Below are positions 10,101 through 20,917 of a stretch of DNA of 64,000 nt, in pieces (position 1 is the first letter of the stretch; every line of letters starts with the position of its first letter). The position numbers and the translations under genes are program-made. The stretch is from contig SMMW01000046.1 of assembly GCA_004794655.1 (NCBI GenBank), forward strand, positions 4,302,501 to 4,366,500, read 5' to 3'. A model generated the notes under the pieces. The model saw nothing but the letters and a program-made list of their open reading frames with translations, ran no database searches and was not told the DNA's origin. The stretch comes from Marisa cornuarietis (taxonomy: Eukaryota; Mollusca; Gastropoda; Architaenioglossa; Ampullariidae).

Positions 10101-12792
10101 ATGCTAAGAAAAATAAAAAGTGACAGATGGACATCACAGCATAAGCAAACATACATTTGTGCATACACAGCTCACTACACCAAGAAATAAAAGGGATGCA
10201 GAGGTAAGAGTGAGCTAAGAAGGGATAATCAAATGATTCATGGAATTACAGAAGGTATTTCTGTAAGAGAGAAGTTATCAGTCCATACTCTAAAGTCTGC
10301 AGTGTATGGAAAGACAAGCAGGGAATGGCATGAAAGGGCATTACCAATGCTGGGGCCAGAAAAGGAGAATAAATGGTCGCCACACTTGGGGTAAGGCATG
10401 ACAAGCTTAGATCGACCAGGGCAAGGCCATGAACTGTACAACAGCTGAGTGCAGCAATCTTTCATTCAACATAAAAGAATGGCGACAATGGTGCTTGAGT
10501 AAAGAGACTATAAGTTCCTGTATGTGAACTCACCCAAATGTTATATAAAAAAAAACTGACTACAAAAATCTCAAGTAAATTGAAATAGATTGTCTGCATG
10601 ACTTACTAGTGTTGACAGCACAAAACGAGTCAAACTATGATATCAACACTGGTACTTCTTAGAAAGATGTATTCTGCCAAGCTAAAACTCTTGTAACTTA
10701 CCTCTTCCAAGTAACTCAGTGCAGCAAGCCATTTTCCTTTCTGGTTCAGAGACACAACCAGCATCACCGGTCACATTAATACAGTCACCAAAAGTGCTGT
10801 TGTTGAGAGCTAATTTGTTGCTACGAACAGCTTTGGGTGAAGTAGTTTCACTGGTTAGTGCCCGCATTCGCGTGTTTGCTCCCCGTTTGCGAGGTGTTGG
10901 TCCATCTGCACTTTGATTTCCCTTCTCATTCCTTTTCTTAGCAGGTTTCCTTGGGATTGGAGATGGCATGTCTGACAACTGTATTTGGGGGAAAAAAAGC
11001 ATTATATGATTGATAACAAAACCAGAGTGCCAAAGCCCTATGATTCCACTAATTCATCTCTATCCCCAGTATGTTTTCTTTCAGTTATTGACAGCATAAA
11101 TTCTTAAAACATTATTTGCCAGAAATTTGCCTGCACATGCAATCTATCCATGATCAAATGCCTGAACAAATTAACAACTGCTTCAAGCATCATTGCAGGA
11201 AACTCTTGACGGTAAGATTATTAAGATATCTTACTTGAGGAGTTGTTTCATTCAATGTTTGCATATCCAGACATTTAGACCTTTTTTTCATTTTGACATC
11301 AGGCAATTTGCTCACAGCCTTTGGTACATTTTCTACTTCCATTTTTCCATGTTCCCTCTTTGAATCATTTTTCCTGAGGGAAAGTTTCACGCCTTCTTCT
11401 AATCTTGCCTCCTTCTCCAAACTGTGAGGAGATATTTGTTTTCCTGCAAAATTAAGCTGGGTCTGTTTTGTCTTTTTTTCTGTAATAGGTATCATATTTT
11501 TGTTGGCAGTGACTGTCATCTTCTTTGAAGGACTCTCTTCTGCTCCTGATGTCTGTTCAGGTACTTTGGTTTTCTTGCTCATTTTTACTGTTGCTTCCTG
11601 TTCATTTACTTCTTGTCCACTCTTAGGTGATGCAGTTCTTTTGGCCTTTTTAGCACTAAATCTGAGTTTCTTGCTCTGACGGCCTGTGTCTTCCTTGAGA
11701 CCAATCACCCTCACCTCCAGTGTCAAAGTGTCACTGGAAGAATCCAACTCTGAGCTTTGTGTGTCCCAGGAAAAACATCTGCATTGTAACAGAAAAATTG
11801 GAACAAATGCATTATATTCTCAGCATTGCTGCTTATGATAAAAACGGCAGTGAAGTCATGCAAACTGTCTGATGTCACCTCATATGCTTCTCCAAAATGT
11901 CTCAACAGCAATCACTCTCCCTAAATAGTTGTGTGATGTCCCAATTGCATCATAGGCATCAAAGGTAAAATAATGTTGGACTTGTGCTTAAAATTAAATC
12001 TATAAAATGAAGATTAGGTGTATTATTTTTTCATGCACCAATTTAAATCAACTGTTTGTCATTTAAAAACTTAAGCTTAACACAATGGTAAAAGTAGACT
12101 TTGTAGCGGTAAACAATTATCATTTCAGGAAATACAAGTTTTGGATCATTTCCTGGATGTTAAGCTTCAAAATACATTCTGGTTGACTTTCTCCATCAAA
12201 GTGATTATAATAATCTTATCTTTCCCTCTTCCCTTTCTAGCCTTATAATTCAGGCAGCTGAAACCCCATCAAATGGTTTAGATGTACTTCAGAAAAATCA
12301 TCAGTAAAATTAAAACCTTGATTCAGAGGTGATTGTTCCAAGTTTTTCTGAAGACAAAACAACATCCATAGTGCACTGACTACTTTCAGTCTGAGGCCAT
12401 GAACCTTGGCAAAAGAGTAGCAGTTGTGGCGGCAGAGGTCGACAGACACAGCACGAGAAAGTGCGCTTACTCTCGTTCCTGAAACACACACAAAATCCTT
12501 TTTACGTTATGCATGGAAATAATACGTTTGTGTGTCACTTTTTGTGGGCAAGTGCACATCACAAAAATGCATTGTAATTCCTACAAGTCAGGAGAATAGG
12601 CGACACTCCGATCAGGTAGTTATTCATTGGGTATTTAGGCCCCTATCACAGTATCAATAGTGTTTGTTATCTATATATATATATAACTTTAAATACGCAC
12701 AACAAGCTGTATTTTTGAAAATAAAATTACCATTTAAGTTTACGTGGTGGCGAAGTAACACCAAGGACCGCAAAGATGTCCATCTTCTCCAT
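7119..12792 (-). CDS. Kelch-repeat protein with long basic N-terminal region
   Basis: Eleven minus-strand exons give a 682-residue model: 12731-12792 (ATG at 12792), 12317-12478, 11235-11778, 10702-10978, 9835-9960, 9503-9690, 9154-9350, 8743-8879, 8211-8265, 7505-7602 and 7119-7321. Phases close at every junction. The second half forms a beta-propeller of about six kelch repeats, each with a GG pair after a hydrophobic strand: AVLIGGQGE, IYIYGGSKN, LWIFGGVYP, MVMFGGWDA, ILIHGGYDG and VLIFGGGDN. The N-terminal 350 residues are Ser/Thr/Lys rich, without a domain I recognise, with basic clusters (KKLRFSAKKAKR, PRKPAKKRN, TPRKRG) suggesting nuclear localisation. There is no BTB, BACK or F-box domain. 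The exon 2 donor (AG/GTTTTA) is weak, chosen because it preserves phase and avoids a stop. Function is unknown; kelch propellers usually bind proteins. It shares a promoter region with selenoprotein W. Confidence 0.75.
9975..10490 (-). repeat. Interspersed repeat in a kelch-gene intron
   Basis: Intron sequence starting with an ATTATTATAACAATGACG stretch followed by a TTTATACAGCACATTTTC motif, the inverted form of the AT-rich tails seen on L2-like elements elsewhere in this window. The rest has no coding signal. Called as an interspersed repeat from the tail resemblance only. Confidence 0.35.
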
Positions 12793-13196
12793 TTTCTGAA
12801 CGATATCCTGCTTTTCGCGAAAAGACCAAAGCAAATGTGGCGCGTTTCTTCTTGCCGCCAAGCGAAGGTAAGCCGGAGACGGTGGAGTTAGCTCCCTTAG
12901 CAATATTTATTTCACGAAAAGAAAACATTTTTCGTTTATGCAAGAGTGTTTTCAATTTATTTCAAGTCAACTCCATTCAAAGTTCAATATCATGTTCAGT
13001 AGATTTCGCAGCTGCAAATTTATAGCGTGGACGGATTGAAAATCTGGTTTAGACACATCTTGAAAGAGACTACAATTAGGCCTACAGTACTGGCAAAACC
13101 GGCTAGAGAGAGGAGTTCGCTTCATTCGTCTTCCGTTCTTCGTGACTTGCAGATCGAAGGCAGCTCACAGTCTCATCTAACAGTACAAAAGCAATC
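12793..13196. promoter_or_regulatory. Head-to-head promoter region, kelch gene / selenoprotein W
   Basis: The 404 bp between the kelch-gene ATG (12792, minus) and the selenoprotein W ATG (13197, plus) must contain both 5' UTRs and both start sites. No TATA box in a convincing place is visible. Promoter function is inferred from geometry. Confidence 0.5.
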
Positions 13197-16100
13197 ATGG
13201 TTGTTAAAATACACGTAATTTATTGGTAAGTAGTTATTCATTGCAAAGATAATTTCGAATCGAAGGAAAGTTTTTAGCACTCTATTTATTAATGCGTGAT
13301 AACGATAAAAGGACGCTTTACGTCATTGTAATTATTGTCAGTAGTCAATACTTACGCACGCGGTAACTTAGTAACAGTATGTGTCATTGTCAGTGTTAGT
13401 GTTGTTTTACAGAAAGCGCTGAGTTATTCATTTGTTTGGTTCTTGCCATTTTTTTTTCATGACAACACTTTAATTCCTCATTCCAGAACTATGTACATGG
13501 TTTAAACTGTTGTTATAGTATATTCAAAGCACGGACTTGTATCAGTGATTCAAACAATGCAAACTGCTGAATCATTTGCCTAAAGGTCTTTAATGACAGT
13601 TTAAAAAGTCCACAGCACGTCTTTACAATGAATACCAATATTTGATGTCAGAATGTGTGACTCCAGTAGCCCTCTTACAAGTGGAAATTGCTGTGAAAAT
13701 TCCAAAAGTTAGCATTTTTATAGTCCTCTTTTGATTCCTGATTTTACTGCCCCAAGTTGTTATAGAGATATGCAGGTGACCTAATTATTATTTTTATTAT
13801 ATATAATACTGTATTGTTGTATGATAGATTCAACTTAATAAGGTGGCCAAATATATAATGTTCACAACAGTAATATAAGTGGATGTAGTAAAATAATGCA
13901 AAAAGAGTCTGACGTTTGTTCTGTTACAGTGGTGCATGAGGATATGAGCCTAAGGTATGTTCTGCCAAACCGAGCTTAATGAAGTTAAAATGCTCCTTAT
14001 GTAATTCTTTGTACATTAAGTTAATATCTAATTATCTTTTATAATTATCATTCAGTGTCTTTATGATAAAAACGAAGGCTTGGAGCTCTGATGTTATTCA
14101 GTTTTACCATACATTTATTCTTATTTTAGCTTTAGAGGCTAATTTGTTTATAAATTGGGTGGATCAGTTGGAAAGTTTCACTGAAAGGGAACAGCACTAT
14201 TTTAATTGAAACATTCTTGTTTAGCTTATGAAAAAGTAACATTCATGACGAACTGTCAGAAGATAAAGAAACAAACATTCAGCATGTTGGCTTCCTTTTA
14301 GATCTGACTTAATTATGAAACAGAAGAATATTATTAAAATGATGGCTTACAATACCGTGCAAAATTTCTTTGTCAGGAAATTGTTTTGCGTCATTTGCAG
14401 AGTATATTGCTCATCTTATTACAGTGTTTATCATCCTTTATTTACAGTACCGCAAGTTGCGGGAAAGGCTTCTCCAGCAGTTCAAAAATGGGCTGGAAAT
14501 AGTAAGTGAACTATCTCAAAGTATATGATCTTGAAAGTGGGTGCTCAGTGATTAGTGCACTTTTTAGGGGAGTAAAATGTATATGAAACAAAATATTTCT
14601 TTTGAACTTCACACTTGGCCATTGCCTGTTGCTATTTGAGTCCTCATGACATTGGCCATGTTTTGTTTTGACTATCATACCACCATGAATTCTTATTGTT
14701 GAATGTCTCTAAAATGTCATTTCAGTCATTGTTCTTAAAATTATGTTGAATGAATTAGGATTATGTTCTTATACCATTAAAAACTCATCCTAGGTTTAAG
14801 TATAATTTTGAGTGGTCCAGTGGCTGTCTCCAATACAGTGAGGACTGGTTGTTCTTAATATCTTAATGCTTAATATGTTCTTGGAGAACATTATGCTCAA
14901 AGCTCTTCATGACCATCATACGTCCATTTCAATTGGTGGAAGGCCGATCTACAACCTACGCTTTGCAGATGACATAGATCTGTTAGCAGGTACTAACAAA
15001 GAACTTTAAGACCTCACCAACAGACTGGCAGACAACTCAAATGTCGCTCCTCTCCTTCGTTTTCTACACTGACGACCCATCTGTTCTCGCATTAAGTACA
15101 AACTGTCTGTGCTGTGTTTTAATTTCTTTGCAGGGTCCTGCCCTGACTATTTCTCTGAACTTCTCATCCCTTACGTTCCAGCCAGACAACTACGCTCTTT
15201 GTTTGATGACCGTATCCTAACTGTTCCTGTCACCAAAACAATGGAACTCTCTCCCTTTCCATATCCGCCACCTTCCTACAATTGAATCCTTCAGATCTGC
15301 ACTGAAAATGCACCTCTTTCTTGAGCATTACTCCTAACTCAGTCCACACAATACTAGTCCTTCTTAGCCTCTCCCCTTCCACCCTTGCTACTTTTCTACC
15401 CATCTTTCTCTGCAGAATCACTATATTCTCTGTTCCTGTTACTTGGTGCCTTTTTGTGTTTTCTGTTTGTCGTCAGTACTGTCGTTTATTCTTCCATTTA
15501 GTCATTGCCTCTTCCCCGTTTTAAGCGCTAAGAGCATGCTCTCTATGAGTGTGAATATGCACTATAAAAATCTTCATTTATTGTTATTATTAGACCAGCA
15601 CTGAAAAGAGCAAAGTTATGATCAATGGTAATGTCAGAGCAGAGATCTATATGAACGGGGTACAGCTTGAAGAGGTAAGCAGCTTCAAATACTTGGGAGC
15701 CACCCTCTCAAGGGCGGCAGCTCCATGCCAGATATCCGCATCAGGATCACAGCAGCAAAATGCTAGGCTAGATAGGATCTAGCATAGTCATAAGATAAGG
15801 TTCACTACCACCAAGTACAAGCTATACATATTCCTGATAGTGCCGACCCTGCTCTACGGATGCGACACGTGGACTCTGCTCGTCAAAACAGAAAGGAGAA
15901 TCCAAGCATTCGAGAACAAGTGCCTGAGGAGGCTGCTCCGGATCTCATTCGAAGAACATAAAACCAACGACTTTGTAAGAAACAAGATTGCCACACTTGT
16001 AGGACACCAGGAACCTCTACTATCAACAGTCAAGTGATGTAAGCTGGTCTTTTTTGGCCATGTGACCCGGCACAACACCTTGTGGAAGACTATCCTTCAA

Positions 16101-17021
16101 GGCACCTTGGAGGGTGGCCAACGCCGCAGTGGCCAGAGAAAGAATTGGCTTACGAGCATCAAAGACTAGACTGGTCACCCTGTACAGGGCCTGCTAACTA
16201 TCGTCCACAATAGGGAAGAATGGCGGGCCCTGTCAGCTGCCACGTCTATCCATGTGCTCCCCCAACAACTGATGCTGGTCAAGGGATAACTGACTGAGGG
16301 GTTGTTCTGGGTTCAGATGTCGTGTCAGGCACACTGTTCTTTCTCTGTATGTGGCACATGTTTTTACAGGGCTGGCTGCTTTGTCATGATATATCCTTAT
16401 GCTGGCTCATCGTAAAACACCAATTTCCCACCCCCACCCACCACCTCAAGCATAATTTCAACATGACAGTAACTGTTATCCTAAAAATGTCTTTAACAAC
16501 CAACAGTGAATGAAAGTTATCATGTTTTTGCTTTTTGTTAAACAGACTGGTGAGGGCACCCCATCCTCCACTGGTTATTTTGAGGTGCAGATCATTGGTG
16601 GCAAGCTTCTTCACTCAAAGAAGGTACTTGTTTGTCGTTAATTTGTGATTACTTTATGACCCTTAAGATGTTTGTTGTGTATGTTCTTTTTTCTAATAAG
16701 CATGTGAACAAAAAATGTTTTTCATCTTAAACCAAGACTTATTTTCCTATGAAAAAGACATGCCTGCATCACACTGTGTTGCATGAAACAGGCTTTTAAG
16801 CATTAGATTATGTCTTAAATATATTCATATCATTTTGTATGGTTTTATTTTGTAATATTTTATTTTCTTATGTAAACAGCAAATTCATATATTGAACTGA
16901 AACTGAAAAGTAACTTTTGTGATTTTTGTTTTAACAGAATGGCGATGGATATGTGGACTCTGAAGCCAAATACCTCAAAATTGTCAAAGGCATAGAGGAG
17001 GCAATGAAAGCTATGGGCTAA
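13197..17021 (+). CDS. SELENOW: Selenoprotein W (UGA = selenocysteine)
   Basis: Small thioredoxin-fold redox selenoprotein of the cytosol, 89 residues. Five exons: 13197-13225, 13930-13954, 14448-14501, 16546-16623 and 16938-17021 (TAA at 17019). Phases 2, 0, 0, 0 all close. The protein begins MVVKIHVIYCGA, then UGA at 13937-13939 gives Sec13 in the CxxU redox motif (C10, U13), followed by GYEPK, YRKLRERLLQQF, TGEGTPSSTGYFEVQ and HSKKNGDGYVDSE, all conserved SelW blocks. Length matches the family's usual 85-90 residues. The Sec codon sits in a 25-nt microexon. A form-2 SECIS lies 322 nt after the stop. A standard ORF caller would miss the gene because of the UGA and tiny exons. Intron 3 holds nested LINE debris and a SINE. 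Confidence 0.95.
14860..16290 (+). mobile_element. LINE reverse-transcriptase fragment in SelW intron 3, interrupted
   Basis: Fragment of the 3' half of a non-LTR retrotransposon RT. At 14880-15000 it reads ...ISIGGRPIYNLRFADDIDLLAG, containing the catalytic FADD box. It resumes after an insertion at about 15597 with STEKSKVMINGN, YLGATLS, PTLLYGCDTWTLLVKTERR, FENKCLRRLLRISF and a C-terminal RKNWLTSIKD block. Stops and frameshifts show it is dead. The minus-strand fragment at 40198-40630 holds the preceding RT part of what looks like the same family. Confidence 0.75.
15040..15596 (+). mobile_element. L2-like LINE 3' end nested in the first LINE
   Basis: Inserted between the RT blocks of the surrounding LINE. 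It encodes the degenerate end of another RT (CPDYFSELLIPYVPARQLRS, then RHLPTIESFRSALKMHLF after a frameshift) and ends in a conserved tail: GCGCTAAGAGCATGCTCTC ... AATCTTCATTTATTGTTATTATTAG. The same tail, reverse-complemented, occurs at 39193-39418, so this family is present at least twice in the window. Confidence 0.7.
16316..16447 (+). mobile_element. SINE (family A), 3' part
   Basis: Matches the body of the SINE family typified by 22664-22856: ACACTGTTCTTTCTCTG, ACAGGGCTGGCTGCTTTGTC, then a diverged TTATGCTGGCTCATCGTAAAACACCAAT and the CCCACCC end. The tRNA-like 5' part is short or absent. Sits just upstream of SelW exon 4. Confidence 0.7.
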
Positions 17022-17237
17022 GCCACATCATGTGCATGGGTCGTTTCTGGCTTGATAGGTGTGCAAAACAGTCTTTAAAAGCTACTTGCCATTTATAAAC
17101 TTCAAGTCTGGGTACCCTTGAGTTTTTTTTTTTAATCATATTTTCCAATCTTTTTGGTTTAAGAGGGATTGGTGATATCAAGTTATGTTATTCAAGTAAA
17201 CAGCTTTATCAAAATATCAGAATAACCTATCAGACCA

Positions 17238-17243
17238 AATAAA
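17238..17243 (+). terminator. Proximal poly(A) signal of SelW, upstream of the SECIS
   Basis: AATAAA 217 nt after the SelW stop but 100 nt before the SECIS. Use of this site would give an mRNA without the SECIS, so Sec13 could not be decoded. Whether it is used is unknown. Confidence 0.45.
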
Positions 17244-17342
17244 TACATTCTGTATTGTGCCATCTTACTGGTTTTTCTGTCACTAATGTTTTGTTTCAAA
17301 AAAACATATTTCAGGATGAAGTCTTGGATGTTATCACTGTTA

Positions 17343-17413
17343 CCAGCGTCTGAATGAGAAGTTATGTCAAAAGTACATTGGTACAGGTCATGGCTTTGAT
17401 GAAATTCGTGTGG
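17343..17413 (+). promoter_or_regulatory. SECIS element (form 2) of selenoprotein W
   Basis: 3' UTR hairpin that directs Sec insertion at UGA. The quartet is 5' ATGAG (17354-17358) against 3' TTGAT (17396-17400), giving the tandem G-A pairs. The upper helix pairs 17359-17368 (AAGTTATGTC) with 17387-17396 (GTCATGGCTT), with one U-U mismatch and two G-U pairs. Unpaired AAAA (17369-17372) starts 11 nt after ATGA, the standard spacing. The apical mini-stem GTAC-ATTG-GTAC (17373-17384) makes it form 2. The lower helix CCAGCG pairs with CGTGTGG with one bulge. Every core SECIS element is present. Confidence 0.9.
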
Positions 17414-18113
17414 AGACAGTGAGAACTACTAACGCAACATCTTGATCAAGTCAATGTTGATCGTGCAAATGAATTCCATATTTGTAGTGTGTGCTTTCAG
17501 ACTTTACATTCCTGGCTAACCTTTCCTTTTCACTTTTCACATCTACTTTCTTTAATTATGTTTATAGTAAAATAATCACCCAGAGTTTGTCCTATACCAA
17601 ATGGCTTAAAGGAAATTTTTGGCATCATTGCTATAGAAGTGTGCAGATATGAGACTTTTTTTCTCTCCTAGCTGCAAAATGAATGCTGATAGAAAAAAGG
17701 AGGGAGCTTTTTCCATATTTTCTGCAGAAGTGGTTATATTTCTTTTCTATCTTATGCTCACACACACACCTCTATTCATAAACACCTCAAGCATTTATCA
17801 TATAATGTCAAAGACTATTCCAACATTAGCATGAAAAAAAGAAGTGAACAAAGAGAATACACCGCTAGCAAGATAATTAAGCATTATGTTGAGCATTCAG
17901 CAGATATATTAGGCAGTATATCAAAGCAGGTTTAATCAAAACAACCTACTGTTTTCAGATCTCATTTTCAAGTGAACAAGATACTTTATGAGTGTGACAT
18001 TAATATTTATTGGTCTGGTGAAGATATGTGTTTAAGAGTGTTCAGTATGTTGCTTAAGCTTTGATTTCAAGTGTCACTCGGTCTCATCTTTCCCAACCTT
18101 CTTTTTGTAAAGA

Positions 18114-18119
18114 AATAAA
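18114..18119 (+). terminator. Distal poly(A) signal of SelW
   Basis: AATAAA about 700 nt downstream of the SECIS. A transcript ending here retains the SECIS, so this is the likely end of the functional SelW mRNA. Confidence 0.5.
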
Positions 18120-18198
18120 AATGATGCTCTGGCTGTGATAGGTTGATGTTGTGTGGTACTCTTTTGATCAGTCTGTTTTAATGAGATGGTTAACATTG

Positions 18199-18480
18199 GG
18201 TAAGTGGATAACCAAGTGGTTAGAGCGCAGGCATTCAAAGTGAGAGTGCACTGGTTTGATACCCATTTACCACAGAAAACTTCCCCCCAGTCGACCCAGC
18301 TGGCGGGAATGGGTACCTGACTCCACAGGGGGTTGGGGAAGATAAGGCATGGAGGGAGAGAGGGGCACCGCCCTCCCGTGAAGCTGGCCCTGAGAAAAGT
18401 GAGGTCTCTAACACCTGACCCTCCAACGACCTGAAAGGGTTAGGGGATGACCTTTACCTCACCTTACCTTTTACCTTAAC
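18199..18480 (+). mobile_element. tRNA-derived SINE (family B)
   Basis: The 5' part has RNA polymerase III box A (AAGTGGTTAGAGCGCAGG) and box B (CTGGTTTGATACCCAT) at tRNA-like spacing. A GC-richer body follows and ends in repeats of ACCTTACCTT. It does not fold as an intact tRNA. The sequence differs from family A in this window. Confidence 0.7.
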
Positions 18481-19821
18481 ATTGATGCTGAGAATGTAAC
18501 GCTCACTTGAGCTATCCATTTTAATGTTGCACATCGATGCTGTGAGATTGTGTGGCACTCACTCGGATGTCTGCCCCTACTCCCAGCACAAGATTCATGC
18601 CATGGTGATTTCTTTACAGGACCTATCCTGTGAACCATACATCTGGCATAAAAATTCTTTAACATATATACCAAGCGACCTTAAAAAATCGATTTGTAAA
18701 CTGCATTTCCATTGCACATTGACTTAAAAGCCCATCAGGTCTTAAACGGGCTTTCTTGTTGGCAGAAACATAGACGTAAGTCTCTTGGGCGTGGGAATGG
18801 GTACGCGCATGCATGCACGTGATGAGAAAAACAGTAAGCGAAGCTGTAGTATACAGGTTAGTCGCCTTTAAATCCACATGCTTATTCTGCTAGTAAGACC
18901 AGCCGTGTGCGAGCACCATTGTTCGTTTGCCGTCAAAACACATTTACGGGCATTTGTACATCTTAACTACAGATTCAGCTGAGTATTGCGGATATATATC
19001 GAATGCTTTCATAAGACCGAGTAATGTGTATCCTGATCGAGAGCCGATGCTCTCTTTCAGGTCATGGAACGAACGACGAAGATAATTTTCCTGTTTTTGT
19101 ACAAAACCATATTTTGCCACTGTGTATGTGTGTGTGCTCGCGCGATATACTACTTGAAGAACAAGCGTTACTTGCAATCGGCCCTTTTCAAGCCACCCTG
19201 GGCATCGCGACCACTATTCTTACCTACGTCTAGGACAACTTTGCGACAATACACTTAAATATACCAATAAGCAGCCACCTAAGATATGTTTTAAATCGTC
19301 AGTTAGCCCCCCACCAAGAGTTGCAGGTCAGATATTTACGTAATCAGACCACGTTCATTCACGTTAAAGTCCTGCTGTTGATACCACCAAAGCATGTCAA
19401 ATAAAATTTGCCAATTATTTTCAATAGAAGTTTAGAATAAAGCGTACAACAACAGGAAAAGTGGGCACCAGCAACACAGTAAACAACTGCGTCGTCACAG
19501 AGCAGTGTACGTCCGCTCCCCATCCGCCACTCCCCATATTCCCTATAGTTCCCCACCCCCACGGTGTGAAATCCCCTTTAGATGCAACGTACTTTCCCCT
19601 CCCTAAACCAACAACTTATCCTGCTGATCTTTATTAACCAAGACGTGATGCAAAAATCAGGAAAAGTGGGGTCAAAAATATTCGTCAGATTAAGCAAAGT
19701 GGTCGAGTCCTCTCTGTTATAATATCTAAAATAATAATAATAATATCTATACTTTCCAGTGATCAGTGAGTGGGCATTCACTTTTCAGATATTTCTATTA
19801 ATTACGTCTAGGGGGCTGGGG

Positions 19822-19985
19822 GAATTGGTGCTTTACGCTGATACAGCAACTAAGGCTATGTCAGTGCAAGGCAGCCAGCCCCGTTAGCAGATGCCACGTG
19901 CAGAAAAAGAACAGCGTGCCCGAGACGAGAGCTGAACCCAGGACAACCAACTGACTGTATTGGTGACAGGCGCTTGAAAAGCAAC
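19822..19985 (-). mobile_element. SINE (family A), minus orientation
   Basis: The reverse complement contains AGCGCCTGTCACCAATACAG, the box-B-like CCTGGGTTCAGCTCTCGTCT, a CACGCTGTTCTTTTTCTG block and CATAGCCTTAGTTGCTG, colinear with the copy at 22664-22856. It ends next to the MITE at 19999. Confidence 0.75.
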
Positions 19986-19998
19986 TCTGTGTGCATTC

Positions 19999-20140
19999 TG
20001 TGGCGTAGGAACCGGGGGGGGGGGGGCTGCCCCCCCATAAAAGATACTGGGAAGGCAAGAATGTGAACGTCATTCGATCATTGTCACCATGGAGCTGCCC
20101 CCCCCCCCATAGCCGAGCATCTTAAAATTCCTACGCCACA
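19999..20140. mobile_element. Short MITE with homopolymer G/C runs
   Basis: 142 bp bounded by terminal inverted repeats: TGTGGCGTAGGAA at the left and TTCCTACGCCACA at the right, an exact 13-bp match. Just inside lie long runs of G and C. A 13-bp direct repeat TGTGTGCATTCTG lies at 19988-20000 and again at 20152-20164, possibly a target duplication or an older local repeat. No coding capacity. Confidence 0.7.
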
Positions 20141-20917
20141 TACTGGGAGATTGTGTGCATTCTGAGGAGATTGCGTGAGGTCGCTGATTTCTGACAGGTC
20201 AAAGACTATAACATTGTCCCATAAAATTGGTTCGATTGCTTAATTGTTACTGACAGATAATATTTATAATTATTTCCATATAATTAACATAAAAATAGTC
20301 ACAGCTGCATGGGTTGGCCGTTTTCTTATATGCATACATTTTAAAAGTTTAAAACGTGAGAATTTTTCTAAATGACTAAACATATTTAAAATGATATAAT
20401 TGAGTTCTTATCTAAAATTCAGGTCAAATGTAATTAAAAAATGTAGATGGATTATATAGTACAAACTATATACAGGTCACCAAATAGATATCACGCCCCA
20501 TGCACCTCAAACCAGGCGTTATCTAATAAATTCTCATAAGCTGTACGTATTTTTGCTTGACAACAGTCGAGTTTATCATGAAGTACAAAGTCCAAATTCC
20601 AAAAACTAGTATACATACTTGACATGGGTGGTCAAGATGGTTGTTTGTAGCTCCTGATGACTTGCAGAGTAAGTTTTCAGAGTTTTTTTGTTAGACATGA
20701 GGCTAAAATCCATGCTCATGTAAAGCAAAGAAATGGGTGACTGCTTTTTTCAACATGTTCAAAAGCAGCAATAGCATAAAACATACAAAATTAGTATATT
20801 TAAGAGAGGTGCATACAAAGATCTCATAGAATAATTTTAACTGCTTTTATGTGAAGAAGAAATTAAACAATTTTTCTTTTTCTGTGCAGTGTTAATTTGT
20901 AAATGTCACAGTTTGCC

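Larger units (their letters stand above)
18481..20917. other. Intergenic region between SelW and the BBOX1-like gene
   Basis: Apart from a family A SINE (19822-19985) and a G/C-run MITE (19999-20140), I see no coding sequence here. The 3' part must contain the promoter and any 5' UTR exons of the BBOX1-like gene; a splice acceptor (TGTGCAG) ends at 20889, just before its ATG. Confidence 0.5.

Noticed and set aside
13937..13939. UGA as a nonsense mutation making SelW a pseudogene
   Set aside because: It lies exactly at the CxxU Sec position, downstream coding is conserved and a full SECIS is present.
18199..18480. Possible tRNA gene
   Set aside because: Box A and B are present but no acceptor stem or cloverleaf can be closed, and the sequence continues into a SINE body and tail.
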